DNA of 64,000 bases from assembly GCF_037975245.1 (NCBI RefSeq), contig NC_092568.1:23667501-23731500 (forward strand). Reading direction: 5' to 3'. This DNA comes from Apostichopus japonicus. Its lineage: Eukaryota > Echinodermata > Holothuroidea > Aspidochirotida > Stichopodidae. Below, one piece after another: positions 49,901-59,900 of the stretch. The first letter of the stretch is position 1; every line of letters begins with the position of its first letter. The position numbers and the translations under genes are program-made. The notes below the pieces were generated by a model that saw nothing but the letters and a program-made list of their open reading frames with translations, did no database searches and had not been told where the DNA came from.

Positions 49901-50878
49901 AATATATACAGCCTATAAAATAGTGCAATGATATGGAATGCCTTTATCTGTGAGTTATGTGTACATAGTAACCGAAGCTCACATTGAAGCTGTTTGTAAA
50001 CGGAAGGCTGAACAGGTAAACTGAAATTATTCAGGGCATTTTCTCCAGACAGTAAATCAATTCTGGGGGCATTTCCAGGGATGCTGTTGAACTGGTATGA
50101 AGGCAACCATGAGGTTAATGCACCTGTCTTCAGGCTAACTTAACTGACCCACCACAATACACCTATAATACACTACAATAAACCTATACATGTATACACC
50201 TATTAGAACAAAATTCTGGCCTAGGCTAAGTTATTTGTGTGCAGCAACTTCAGCAATGTTGCATTCCTCCGCTAGAGTTTCTTTGCATTCCTTTTGAGAA
50301 AAAAACTCCATTAAAACTACTTTATGTTGTTTCACTGGTTATAGCTCTTGCATGTGAGATTTGGAAATCTAACTGTTAGGCCATACAATACATACAGTTC
50401 CTTGAGTCTCATGATAAAGCTGAGACAGTGAGAGTTTCTAGGCCTTGCTATGAGCATCACTAGCCTTACCGTCCAACAGTAATAGCACAATTTGAAGTCA
50501 TGCCTATTTGTCCACTTTTTATTACCTTGAAGAACATAATTGCACTAATTACTCACAGGAAAATGACTGGGTGGCTTTTTAATGGCAATACATACACGAC
50601 GCGCACATTTTGTGTAGGCTATTATGCTTTCACAGAACTGTTCCTTCGCGGAACTCATCCCTCTACTTAAATCCAACATAAATACGAATAGTGAATAATT
50701 AAGAAAATATATTTTCTAACCACCAGCATGTTACACTACCTAATAAGCACGATCTAGTATTCAAAATGTTCTTATCCTTACCTGAACCATGCAGAAATAT
50801 AACAGAAGCTAAATTTGCTCCTTTAGGGAGAACAACTGTGGAATGGAGAAGACGGCCAGTATTTATGGGCGCCGCCAT
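38417..50878 (-). CDS. LYPLAL1: Lysophospholipase-like protein 1 (acyl-protein thioesterase-like serine hydrolase), complete
   Basis: Cytosolic alpha/beta-hydrolase related to acyl-protein thioesterases APT1/2; family members cleave short acyl esters and have been linked to depalmitoylation. Five exons (50782-50878, 42077-42176, 41166-41335, 38933-39048, 38417-38635) join in frame to 233 residues, against 237 for human LYPLAL1 as I recall it. Landmarks in order: start [14 protein letters not shown]; oxyanion-side FLHGSGDTGSG (about 29-38); [20 protein letters not shown]; nucleophile elbow GGFSMGG with Ser126; acid HGGKDP with Asp181; catalytic His213 in FPRLHHELG. The triad is intact, so the gene is probably functional. 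The SNVWFDR segment and HHEL ending favour LYPLAL1 over APT1/2. The ATG sits in AAAATGGCGG, a good start context. Intron 1 is long (8.6 kb) and repeat-bearing. Confidence 0.95.
38933..39048 (-). CDS. LYPLAL1: LYPLAL1 exon 4, nucleophile elbow (116 bp)
   Basis: Acceptor CGACAG| and donor CAG|GTAAAG. Encodes [20 protein letters not shown] then [18 protein letters not shown], with the catalytic Ser in GFSMG. Confidence 0.94.
39330..39480. repeat. Purine-rich (GA-type) tract
   Basis: About 150 bp nearly all A/G on the plus strand (AGAGGAGAAAAGG-type words). Its Lys/Arg/Glu frames are composition artefacts. Confidence 0.8.
40242..40335 (+). repeat. Dispersed repeat TGTACGC..CGCTCCGCTTAGATAG (copy 2)
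   Basis: Reads TTTCCGGCGATCTGGGAG, then TTTCTTGTACGCTCCGCGCG and GGTCGCGCTCCGCTTAGATA. Homologous to 40790-40875 and, inverted, 33298-33395. Confidence 0.7.
40790..40875 (+). repeat. Dispersed repeat TGTACGC..CGCTCCGCTTAGATAG (copy 3)
   Basis: Reads TTTCCGGTGATCTGGGG, then TTTCTTGTACGCTGCGCGCC and GGTGGCGCTCCGCTTAGATA. It lies just inside the right end of the 39278-40913 candidate element. Confidence 0.7.
41166..41335 (-). CDS. LYPLAL1: LYPLAL1 exon 3 (170 bp)
   Basis: Acceptor TTCACAG| and donor ATAG|GTAAGG. Encodes [19 protein letters not shown] through [10 protein letters not shown], ending one base into the Gly of the GGFSMGG elbow. Confidence 0.94.
41625..41825. repeat. Degenerate GGGATACCATG minisatellite
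   Basis: About eight imperfect 20-25 bp units around GGGATACCATGTAGGAT in LYPLAL1 intron 2. Long frames on either strand are artefacts of this array. Confidence 0.75.
42077..42176 (-). CDS. LYPLAL1: LYPLAL1 exon 2 (100 bp)
   Basis: Acceptor ACGCAG| and donor AAG|GTAAGC. Encodes [14 protein letters not shown], then LIFPTAPL. It restores HGSGDTGSG at one junction and PTAPLRPYSP at the other. Confidence 0.93.
47563..48045 (-). mobile_element. TIR repeat with AGCTCCYAACT ends (copy 2, inverted)
   Basis: Begins AGCTCCCAACT and ends AGTTAGGAGCT. The interior matches 12716-13220 in reverse order (GACCCGC block, CAGCGAACATTTTCATGCCA, G-rich hairpin, CTTCTCAAGAG). GTAAATG lies 2-3 bp outside both ends (47553-47559 and 48048-48054), as a target duplication or conserved edge. 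Confidence 0.65.
48738..48842. repeat. 9-bp tandem repeat AGTTACGCA
   Basis: About eleven imperfect copies of AGTTACGCA, with CACTTACGC and TAGTTACAC variants. Confidence 0.85.
49288..49411 (-). CDS. Candidate first coding exon with signal peptide, product unknown
   Basis: The frame opens [18 protein letters not shown], a basic n-region plus a hydrophobic core with a plausible signal-peptidase site after VLA. It continues [20 protein letters not shown] and PIL, then meets a consensus donor T|GTAAGT. A signal-like start running into a strong donor is hard to get by chance, so this may be the first exon of a secreted or membrane protein, 41 codons long with phase 1. It lies on the same strand inside LYPLAL1 intron 1 (a nested gene, or an isolated relic). 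I do not recognise the family and find no second exon. Confidence 0.35.
50782..50878 (-). CDS. LYPLAL1: LYPLAL1 exon 1
   Basis: Encodes [14 protein letters not shown] through FLHGS (32 residues plus one base). Donor CAG|GTAAGG. An in-frame upstream Met (50962) exists, but its 28-residue extension has no family counterpart, so the MAAP start is preferred. Confidence 0.93.
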
Positions 50879-51084
50879 TTTGAAATAGTGGCACACAGCT
50901 ATTAAGATTACAGTATTTGTAAATTGTCTTGATATATATCTAGAGACCCTACATTCTTCCATCCATCGACAAATTATTCACTCTAAGACAGGAATCAAAG
51001 AGGCAAAATATAAACGTCGAAAATCAAAGAAAATGAGTAACTTTGACATTGCGCGTAATGTATTTCCGTTGGATTTTCTTGACT

Positions 51085-51220
51085 CAGGGGCGTAGCAAAA
51101 TTCTGCTTCTACGAGACATGACATATTTTCTGAAATGTTTCTTTTAAAATCTGTCATTTATTGGGGGTGTGGAGGGGGAACAGATATTTTGAGTAAGTCC
51201 CACTCCACCATCCCCCCCTG
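51085..51220. mobile_element. Short hAT-like remnant, 136 bp
   Basis: Begins CAGGGGCGTAGCAAAATT and ends CCATCCCCCCCTG. The flanking 8-mers TCTTGACT and TCTTGACC match at seven of eight positions. It is probably an internally deleted copy of a CAGGGGCGTAGC-type element, about 200 bp upstream of the LYPLAL1 start. Confidence 0.6.
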
Positions 51221-53540
51221 TCTTGACCTGAACTTGAGCAGTCCTTCAGCAGATGTGTTATAATCTTTTCACTCTTCAGAAAGAACTTTTGTTTGCAATG
51301 GTTGTACTGTAGTAATTTTGAATGGCTGGTTTTCCCATTCCTCGATAGTTGAGAAAGGACTGGGTCAGTTTCTGAGTACCACTTTTGAATTTCTAATTAG
51401 AATTTGAGGAGGAGAGAGGAGGGGCACTATGACCAGACATCAATTCAGTAGACTTTGCTCCATCCGACAATGTCCGGCAATTCTAATAAAATGATTTGAA
51501 TCATAGCTAAACAATCAGCATTAGATATTTATGGAATTTTGCAGCTGCACATTTTAAAACTTTCCTTATGTAAGTTCCATACTTGCTTTGTATATTTACC
51601 ACTGTAAAAATGAGTAATTTACTCCTCTGTAAAAAAAACACAAATGAAACAGACAAAGAAGCAATTTCTGAAGACACTATTTATTATTCAGGATTACCCC
51701 ACAATTGTAATGCAAATGAACAAAACTGTGGAATTCAATCACCGAATTAAAGCATACAGACACAATCCCAATATTGTTACCAGAAAATTATAGACCAATT
51801 GGAATGACCAATGGGTGACCACAATTCTATAATAGCCTAGATACTACTGTATGTACAACTTACAAATATATACACCTGTTTCTGATGCCAGTGACTGAAT
51901 TTAATTAATAACCTTTCTCCAAGCCTCTGACAAAAACAACTTCCAACAAGGTCATTTGCTGGGTAAACTGAAAATGTGCAAGATTTTTTTTCAGGAATAT
52001 GAAAGAGAGCAGATACTGCTTCTTGAACAAATCTGTTCTTTGGAATTCATTCATCCTATTTTTGGAACTTTTTATGTATCAAATTGTATGTAATCGAGCA
52101 CTTTTCATTTGGTTTATGTCACTTATCCATTAAATTGGTCACATGATCGTGATTAATCAGACTTGAATGATCTAGTTAATCTAGTCAAATCCAAAATAAA
52201 ACAAAAGGCAAAATAAAACAAAGGCTCTTTGTTGAACTGGCAGACTTCAAGAAAGTGATTATCATTTTCCCTTTCTTGTTAGGCTCTACATGAAAAAACC
52301 TTGAACAATTACCCCCTTCCTCCAATGCAGAAAGATATTCTCATTCCTTTCATAGACCAGCTAACGAAAATGAACCACTCCAAAAATATGAAAGCAAATG
52401 ATAAGCTGGTCAGGGACAGAGTAAAAACCAAACTTAACCCAAATCATTTTATTGATACTGATAAGAACCAACAACTGCACACTGCTAATAAAATTCTCCA
52501 CATTGTTTAAGGTGGTATAAACTAATGTACTTCACATATGCAGGGAATAACGTGAACGTATTACATAGCTAATCTCTGCAGAAATGGGCCACATGCTACA
52601 CAAGTGAACGATATACAGCAGTTTTTGAACGGTAGTTCAAAGAACGTTTGTCCTTGCAGTGTTAAGAGAGGGCAGAGGTTGAGCTTAATTCAATATTTTC
52701 CCTGACTGATTTCTTAGGTAGGAAGGCATGAACCTTAATGGAAGGACCAGAGGCGAATCATGCATTTTTAATAAAGAAGGGGTAGCACAGAATAATAAGA
52801 GGATGCCTAACCGCTGCTTTAATGCATGACAGAACGTCTGAACGCTAACCAATGTAGTTATGACTGCCACATCTTAGTTGTAAGTATAACAATATCACTA
52901 CCAGTAATATCACAAATTACAGTGGTTTTGTCAGAGGTAAAGTAAAATCATCCTTCCTTACCAAGTAAACTCCTTAATATTTTCCTGCTTGCAAAAGAAT
53001 CTCCTACTTTGTCAAACTCTTGCTGGGAGTTTATTTTAATCTTCAGTCTTTTGCTCTTCTGTACTAAATTCAGTGCATTTATGATTCACTAGGCAAACTG
53101 TCCCGACATTATTTTCAAATGCTCAAGTGGTATAAGTGTTTATTCTCCTACCCGATACTAAGATGTACCTTTCCACATGAATTCTCCTTCACACACACAG
53201 GCTTTACCGAGGAATGCAAGGCTGTTCACATATGAACAAACCGGTACTAATGATCAGCCGAGCTGAGAAGTAACTTATGTTATTTTGAAACATAAGAGCA
53301 AAGTGGTCAAAAACAGTTTTTTATTTTCTTTAAATTAAAACAGTCCTAGGTAAAACACCAAAGGAGCACTTTAACATTATTTTCATGGTTCTGTTACATC
53401 TTTCAGTGCATTAGCAATCCCCAACAGTGAGGGGTCAATAAGAATAATTCACTGGGTAGGCCAATTTCCCATCCAGTTCATTAATTTACTTCCTTGACCC
53501 TCCAGCTGTCACAATAAGGTCAATACTCTTGCTCAGGTAA

Positions 53541-53546
53541 TTTATT
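53541..53546 (-). promoter_or_regulatory. Candidate poly(A) signal AATAAA for the MTA gene
   Basis: AATAAA on the minus strand, about 235 bp after the MTA stop codon. Other AATAAA words lie further downstream, so the used site is uncertain. Confidence 0.35.
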
Positions 53547-53779
53547 TGCATTTCCAATATGTATTCTACTGATATCACTATAACTAACAGGAATCTGCTG
53601 ACCTAGCACGGTGCATCCCTTGGCATGTCGGGCCCCTCTCTCAAGAATCAGTGGAAAATTTACAAAATGCATACAGTTACGAAGCAAGAAACTGTACAAC
53701 AAAAGTAGGAAATGAACCGACAACAAAAAGAAAAAGAAAAATGGGTAGAGAAAGCAAGGGACTACTCGCAATGATTCCT

Positions 53780-53960
53780 TCAGTCTATTACGATTGGTTC
53801 ACCACCTGTTTCTTCTGCTTTAGTGGGGGCAGGAGGAGGAGGAGGAGGAGGAAGAGGAGGAGCTTTCTCCAGGACAGGTTTCCTTTGGATCTGAGTTTCC
53901 CTCCACGGGTGACGAGCGAGTCTCTTCTGGGTCGCGATGGAGAGAGTCTTCCGGATGTTC
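53780..53960 (-). CDS. MTA: MTA exon j: terminal exon, RBBP site and proline-rich tail
   Basis: Acceptor CAACAG|. Encodes [20 protein letters not shown] (RBBP4/7-binding KR..R..R type), a run of seven prolines and GGEPIVID before TGA. Vertebrate MTA1 ends PVNDEPIVIED. Confidence 0.94.
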
Positions 53961-56900
53961 CTGTTGAAACAAGAATGAATTGAAACAATGATGATCATAA
54001 ACAGAACCTGAGAAAATTACACCATACAGAAAAGAAATTTGATATAATCCTGATGTATTGCATCTAATTTTTTTGTCCCCAATTTTAACTGACTATGATC
54101 AAGTTGATTTGAAGGTTCTCAATATGACCTGTTTTCTTTTTGTTTGTTTTCATTATGGAACTTAAAGTAATTTGTCCAACCATTCACTTTTAATGGTTTA
54201 TTTACCTTGCAAATTCATCAGAGGAATAAATATTAGCTACTAGTAATCTTGCAAAAAATGTAAAGAGGGCACTTTAAAAATTCGTTGGCGAGACACATCG
54301 TAAGTTAAACAACTCCCCTCTCTTGCATATGAATTACAGTAAAGCAAAAAACCATTGAAGTTTGATCGACGCACCTCGTGTTACCATCAGCATGGAAGAA
54401 AACGTCATCTGGAGCATCCATCCATGAGAGCTTCATCTTCTTCTTAGAGGCATCTCCCTGTACCACAGAGAAAAGCAGATAGGAGGGAAGGTGACAAAAG
54501 TTTATCAGAAACAGTACCAAAGAGAAAGAAGAAAGGGAGGAAGATTAAAGTTTATTAACAGAGACAGGAACACAGAGGAAGCAGAGAGGAGGGACATCTT
54601 GATGGCTACGATTAATGTCGATTCATTAAAACAATCCCATTCAATACCACTTTGGATATTTAACAGCTTATTCCAGTATTTCAATGGCTAATTATTGTTT
54701 TTTTTTTTCTTTCTTGCACATTGTTAGATTGTTGTATTAGTGTACAGTTTTAGTCGGTGACATTTTCCCTATAGATCAAAACTGACATGGGATACATGTC
54801 TAAGTGCTAAATCTCTGCTCTAGCTGTCCAAATCGCATCAGCCAAAAGCTATAACTACGTACTTGGTTTGGAAATTACAACATAAACAACTGTCCGTCCT
54901 CCACACTGTCAGAAGGAGATTAAGACACAAGACAATTTGCCTCCAAATCAAACTTACTTACAAATACTAAAAAGAAAATATAGAAACACACAAAAAGGAA
55001 GGTCAAACTAAAGAAAGAAACATTTTTTGAGAATCTTGCTCACTAAAGGCAAAAACAACAAAAAATTAAATCCAGACATTTTACCAAACATGTGATGTTA
55101 TCAATGAATTATTACAAGCTGGTGACTGTTGCAAAGATAGCAACATTTTTTTCTTTCTGATGTGAACAACAAACATGTGGACAAGAGAAATAATTAAGAA
55201 AGGAACTTACATTTGCATCAAGGTGGCTGGCATCTACAAAGAGAAGTAAAGTCAAATATATCAATTGTGTGAAATTTAGATACATACATAGAAAAAACAT
55301 GAGAGAAACTATAGTCATGTGAGGTAAAAGTGCAACCATGTACAGTAATAGAAACAGCAGACCCTCAGTGAAAAGGCAAGCGTAAACTGCAGATTGCAAC
55401 CGAGGAGTACAAAACCAAAGGTCTAGGAATGAAGGACAATGGGAAATACAGAATTGGGAGTGGGGAGGGGAGTGGGAGAGAACTCCTCTGGTAATGGGGC
55501 CCAAATCCTTCCACATTTCTGTCCCCTCACCCACACGACTCCCATACCTAGTTACTATTTGGAGGTATTCAACGCCTCTGATAATGCTACTATGGACAAC
55601 TGCCACAAAGTGCAGAAGCCCCTATCATTACTTATTTAATGAAAACACTGAAGGAAACACTTTAGTGCAGCCTTTTATTTGCACGAGTTGTGTCTATTGG
55701 GAAGTGGGAGTAATGTGCAGGTAGGAATGCAAAGTTCAACTAATTATCGGATGTAAACATGGATACGTATAGACACTGAATTAGGCAGTGGGTGTATCTG
55801 ATCCTTTCAGAAGTCAGGGTAAGTTGGAATAGATATGTGGTGAATAATATTGGAGATAAGAATCCTACTTAGGGATGCACCGATCCAAATTTTTGGATCC
55901 GGCCGGAACCGGATTTTGCCGGATAGTACATGAAATCCGGCTGGATAAAATCCGGCCGGAACCGGATTTTTTCATTACACAAAAGAGAGTCATTCATAAG
56001 AAGTAGAAGTATAAAACAAGGAGCAAATCTTTAATAGTTGAGGTATACGCATATTATAAAGAAGGTGACATTAAGACCCCATTTATGAGATTAAATATGA
56101 CTTGAAGTGGTGTAATCTACATTCTTTGATAAAATAACTACAATATAATTGTTGACAAGCTTGATACAGTACAGTATGTAAATTTGTTTGCTGGAAAAAT
56201 ACTGCATACTACCTATGAAGTTTGTTTTAAAAGGGGAAGCTACATTTCACAAATCTCATACTTTATACTGAATAAAACGATTATTTACTTGTAGTAATAA
56301 CACTACTATCTGGATTTAAAATTGTCTTGTATTATTCAGTATTTGATAAAAAATTTTTACACTGCAATATTATCTGTAAAATAAAAAAAAAAAGCATTGT
56401 ATCTTTCCAGAAGTGGGAGAAACTTCTTATCTATCTTTTATCTATCATTTAAAATGGAATTGAATATTCATTAGAACACTTAATGATTTAGGAACTTTCA
56501 TGGTGACAAGAGATATCGAAGAGAATGCTAACAATAATGGGAAAGTAAAGATTCAATGGAACAGTATTTTGACTGATAAGTATATGAATGGTCTATTTTA
56601 ACTGCACAATATTAAACTGATGAAGGCTGCAAGAAATGATATCACTGCAAACTGTATTTGTTGTATATAGCTTCATATTATTACAGTACAATAGTTGTAT
56701 TATTTTAGTTGATCTTTAGAAACAGTGGGTCAGACCATTGAGAAAATTAAATTAAACATGTTAAACCTAAATTTTCCTTACTTTGAATGTTTTTATTAAT
56801 TTTTGGAAATAGTTTACATTGATTTAAGTTAATACCAACACCTTTTTAAGGAAAAATTCAGGCCAGTTTTAAAAAAGATCCGGCCGGATTTTGAAAAATA

Positions 56901-59900
56901 TCCGGCCGGAACCGGAACATTCCTCACTATCCGGCCGGATAGTCCGGCCGGATCGGATATCCGGTGCATCCCTAATCCTACTGGGAAACATGACAATTTT
57001 TAGCTGAGATTTCCAATTGGTAACAAACCTGCCCATAAAGTGCATTCATATGGCTCCCCCCCCCCCCCCCCCCCCGCACAATCTAAACTTGAATCGATGT
57101 AAAGGTCGAGACAATTAAGTATTTGTTTTGACAACGAAGCACCATCAACTTTTCATTCCAGATTACAATTATGATGATGATGATGATATTGATATGGGTA
57201 CAGGAAAAAAAAAATAGTCATATTAACTGGAAAATTTGTCGGTTTCACAAAATCATTGTCTCTGACTGGTAATACCAGAAAACAGAATAACATGGCTATA
57301 CTCTGACAAGCAGAATTGATAACATCATCTGCATATAAAACAACAGTTAAGCTTATAAGTATTTGACAGTTAGGCAAAAAATTATAAATAAAGAAGGAAC
57401 AGTTGTCTAGATAGAATAGCAGTAGTGATCTCAGAACTAATTGTCAGAGTTTTTCACTTGTTTTACAGAAGATTCTGCAGATACCTGTCATTTTTTGGCT
57501 TGATTAGGTCACTATTTTTTGTTGTTCTATTAAACTTATTGGCATCAAAGAAACTTCATCAACAATTAGGAAACTTTTAGCTCACTTTAATTACTTTGAC
57601 AAACAGTTTTGTTTGTTTCCTGGAGACCTACAATGTACTATTATTCCAACTGTAATGTAAACAAGTGGAATACAATTGAAAAATTGTTATCAAACCTATT
57701 GTAAATCTTACACCTCGTTTTGCCTTACCTCTCTTTCCAAATCTTCCACCCATCTGGACTCTCTTCATTGGGCTACCTAAGAGATGGAAGAACAAAGGAG
57801 GAATGCTAAGTACCCCAGCAGAATTTCAGTGGAAGGGTACCAAAACATGATCAAACAAAAAAGATGAGAACAATTTGTGAAAATGTGAATTCAAAATGGG
57901 TTCCAAGAGCCGGGCACACATTCTATGAGGTGTACGGACACGTCTAGGGTGGCCAAATTACAATGGCCCTGTACTGCTAAAGTCTCCACCAAATTCTGCC
58001 ACAGACATGACCTTACACCCAATTTCTAACTTCAGAGCAAACAATTTTTTAGTTCACTCTCATCGAAAATCCTAACTATTTTTGATCCATACAATTCCAA
58101 TTTAATTCTCATGTCAACTTGGAGTTATCATGCAAGTTGCAACAGTTTTTGTCTGTGGCTTCTTTTTCCATAAAAATGTCTCAGCCAAATGTAGAAGCAA
58201 ACCAAGCCAAACGTCAGAATGGAGATATTTTACAAGTCCAATTCTGAACTTTGCAGTTAAAATGGTTGAATGCAAAGCATTGGCCATTTAGAAAACGATG
58301 ATGTATGCACAATAGGAAATACAAATAACCTACAGTATTTGTGCCAAGTTTTATTCAGACTATTGTATGAAGAAAGGAGACCTGAATGTAAAGTTTGACT
58401 CTAAAGTGAGCCATTAGTTAAAAATTCTTTCTTCCTTAAGCTGTTGTTAATGACTTGCTCAATTCCTAATAGACTTTATGACTTGAGAAACAATTTTCAT
58501 GCAGACATGACTATATATGCAGAGCGTTGCCGCACGAACTCACGTCGTCACACAAAACAACGAGTATGAAATCTTACTGCAGTGTCTGGAGTTTGACGAG
58601 GGGTAGGTCTGCTCTGTGTCTTGTCCGGTCTCGTAGTTCGTCTTACGCATCATGACGTGTGACACCGAGCTTATCGTTGGGCCACCAAGGGAGGGCTTTG
58701 GTGCTGTAAGAAAGGAGAGGATGTAAAGCCAAAAAATTAAGATGCACCTCTCAAAAGAACATTTTTGAACCAAAAATCTGAATCTAAAGCACTAAATTCT
58801 CTTCACATGTTTCACTTGAAACTATAGAGAGCATTGTACAGGGAAATGTTTCACCTTCAAGTGGCAACAGTCACATCACACTCTCAATATAGCATAATCA
58901 AATTTTAAACCCCTGAGATGTCACAAACTGAGCAAGAGTTTTTCCTAAGAAGAGTTATTCATTTTTAACTTCTCTCCTATCATGATGAGGTCAAAAGATG
59001 GTTGGGTCTCCTTCTCCTGTTACAATAATGCCAAAGTAAGGTTTTTCCATAAATTTTCATTTTCAGGTAGCCCATCCAATATTTGATTCTGACCATTGAA
59101 ATAACATAAGTCCTGTTATCGTTTAAAACTTTGTCTTCCAAAGAACCTGTTGGGTTTGTTCAGTATTTCTACCAAGGCAAGTAAAAATCATGATTACAAT
59201 TTCTAAAACATGGACAAAACTGCAGGTGTTTACAACCATTGATCACTAAGCTAACAAATTCAAGCTGACAGACTTGTCAAGGTCTATCTTGATTACATTC
59301 AAATCCAAACAAAACTTGATCAAAGCAGGTTTTAAGAGAAAGGCAAGGCCTTTTTTACTCATGAACAACAAATTTTCAACACATTTTTTTGACGATGAAG
59401 TAAACTATACATAATTATTCAATTACTCAGTAGAATACTTTCCAATATAATTAAGCTAGCAAAGATCCGGTGTAGTGGGAGTGGGATAGTATGGGATGAG
59501 TGTGAGGGCAGGGCAATTTCTTTTCAGGAATATCTCCAGACAACCAGGTCTTTCCGATTTGGTTGTCAAAACAGCAAATTGGTTGTGCAAGAGTTGTAGC
59601 AAAGAAAGAAAGAATGACCAATATGTACACCCTGTATGAGAGATATGTGTAGTTATGGTACAAAGAATGACCAGTATGTACACCCCTGTATGAGAGAGAT
59701 GTGTAGTTATGGTACAAGAATGACCAGTATGTACACCCCTGTATGAGAGAGATGTGTAGTTATGGTACAAAGAATGACCAGTATGTACACCCCTGTATGA
59801 GAGAGATGTGTAGTTATGGTACAAAGAATGACCAGTATGTACACCCTGTATGAGAGAGATGTGTAGTTATGGTACAAGAATGACCAGTATGTACACCCTG

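Larger units (their letters stand above)
42177..50781. other. LYPLAL1 intron 1 (8.6 kb)
   Basis: No LYPLAL1 exon inside. It carries a copy of the AGCTCCCAACT-ended repeat, a 9-bp tandem repeat at 48738-48842, an orphan signal-peptide exon candidate at 49288-49411, and otherwise AT-rich DNA. Confidence 0.6.
50879..53779. other. Interval between LYPLAL1 start and MTA stop
   Basis: The two genes are in tandem on the minus strand. This 2.9-kb gap holds the LYPLAL1 5' flank, a 136-bp transposon remnant at 51085-51220 and the MTA 3' UTR. A plus-strand frame at 52301-52510 has no known motif. Confidence 0.5.

Noticed and set aside
50876-50962. Longer N-terminus for LYPLAL1 from the upstream Met at 50962
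   Set aside because: The extra 28 residues have no counterpart in the family, and the MAAP start has the better initiation context.
53780-53998. MTA terminal exon extended to the Met at 53998 as a separate small gene
   Set aside because: The AG acceptor at 53961 and the MTA alignment show the coding part begins with NIRK; the upstream codons are intron.
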